Shown: in pieces, positions 6,027 to 6,524 of the stretch
How positions within the stretch are numbered: the stretch's first letter is position 1
Layout: each line of letters starts with the position of its first letter
NCBI GenBank assembly: GCA_002748505.1
Contig: PDSN01000110.1
Span: 1-6,524, forward strand
Length of the DNA stretch: 6,524 nt
Source of the DNA: Gammaproteobacteria bacterium
Lineage (GTDB): Bacteria > Pseudomonadota > Gammaproteobacteria > Pseudomonadales > Halieaceae
Direction of reading: 5' to 3'
The notes under the pieces: generated by a model
What the model was told of the DNA's origin: nothing
Database searches by the model: none
Seen by the model: the letters and a program-made list of their open reading frames with translations, nothing else
Made by a program: the position numbers and the translations under genes

Positions 6027-6524
6027 ATGGCACTACCTGCAATTTTGAAAGACCGCGTGCGCATTCCTGCAATCGCTTCACCCATGTTCATCGTCTCCGG
6101 CCCGGAGCTGGTAATCGCCCAGTGTAAAGCGGGCATTATCGGTTCGTTTCCGGCTCTAAACGCCCGCCCCCAGCATGTACTGGACGAATGGTTAGAGCGT
6201 ATCACCACCGAACTGGCCGAGTGGGACGCCGCCAACCCGGACAAACCCTCCGCCCCTTTCGCGGTCAACCAGATCGTGCACGGTTCCAATGATCGTTTAA
6301 TGGCAGACATGCAAAGCTGCGCCAAGTTCAAAGTGCCCATTGTGATTACCTCGCTGGGCGCGAAAGAAGAAATCAACGACGCGGTGCACAGTTGGGGCGG
6401 CATCGTCCTGCACGACATCATCAACAACCGCTTCGCCAAAAAAGCCGTTGAAAAAGGCGCTGACGGCCTGATCGCGGTCGCCACCGGTGCTGGCGGCCAC
6501 GCGGGCACACTCTCGCCATTTGCC
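6027..6524 (+). CDS. Nitronate monooxygenase (2-nitropropane dioxygenase-like) family flavoprotein, C-terminus cut by window edge
   Basis: Members bind FMN in a TIM barrel; nitronate monooxygenases oxidise alkyl nitronates such as propionate 3-nitronate, while related members are enoyl-ACP reductases or unassigned NAD(P)H:flavin oxidoreductases. The frame is open from ATG 6027 to the window end, 166 residues; the family is about 320-380 long, so about half is missing. Visible marks are the barrel start RIPAIASPMFIVSGPELVIAQCKAGIIGSFPALNAR (12-47), FAVNQIVHGSNDR (78-90), KVPIVITSLG (102-111) and the FMN-binding region GADGLIAVATGAGGHAG (144-160). The start is fixed by AAGGAG (6014-6019) at 7 nt. 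It is divergent from padR, 168 bp between start codons, so the PadR protein may control it. The substrate cannot be told from this half. Confidence 0.92.
   Translation, partial: MALPAILKDRVRIPAIASPMFIVSGPELVIAQCKAGIIGSFPALNARPQHVLDEWLERITTELAEWDAANPDKPSAPFAVNQIVHGSNDRLMADMQSCAKFKVPIVITSLGAKEEINDAVHSWGGIVLHDIINNRFAKKAVEKGADGLIAVATGAGGHAGTLSPFA

Noticed and set aside
6008..6508. 166-codon open frame on the minus strand
   Set aside because: Antisense shadow of the nitronate monooxygenase gene, whose plus-strand product is clearly recognisable.

Overview
The window looks like a chromosomal piece of a gammaproteobacterium. The exopolyphosphatase resembles the Pseudomonas/E. coli type, and there is a GspA/GspB (ExeA/ExeB-type) pair of the type II secretion system (T2SS). 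Moderate-to-high GC, strong AAGGAG ribosome sites and palindromic intergenic repeats suggest a Pseudomonas/Cellvibrionales-like relative. That placement is inference from protein style, not from a search.

Layout, left to right. (1) Positions 1-1056 (+) hold the C-terminal two thirds of exopolyphosphatase Ppx, followed by a short hairpin plus T-run. (2) Positions 1057-1405 contain no credible gene. They hold several palindromes, an imperfect inverted-repeat element, and a perfect 15-bp-stem hairpin that abuts the stop codon of the next gene. (3) Positions 1406-2767 (-) encode a cytosolic protein with two DsbA/2-hydroxychromene-2-carboxylate-isomerase-like thioredoxin folds and no CXXC motif. 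(4) Positions 2905-5858 (-) are a tightly packed three-gene unit, padR - gspA - gspB, with gaps of 5 and 1 nt. (5) Positions 5859-6026 are a divergent promoter region with a symmetrical 6-bp inverted repeat whose arms overlap the -35 boxes proposed for both directions. (6) From 6027 to the window edge (+) is the N-terminal half of a nitronate monooxygenase-family flavoprotein.

How the genes work together: GspA (inner-membrane ATPase with a periplasmic peptidoglycan-binding domain) and GspB (bitopic membrane protein with a periplasmic T2SSB domain) are known as the complex that helps assemble the GspD secretin through the peptidoglycan. A PadR-type repressor is the first gene of their operon, and it sits back to back with the nitronate monooxygenase gene. 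PadR probably controls its own operon and perhaps the divergent flavoprotein gene. As written, gspA is split by a -1 type frameshift near 4291-4320. Both halves read well, so a recent mutation or a sequence error is more likely than old decay; programmed frameshifting is possible but weakly supported.

I see no mobile element genes, CRISPR array, rRNA or tRNA. Most of the window is ordinary core-genome content. The points worth a second look are the gspA frameshift, the padR-gspAB linkage with its divergent operator-like repeat, and the non-coding 1057-1405 stretch.
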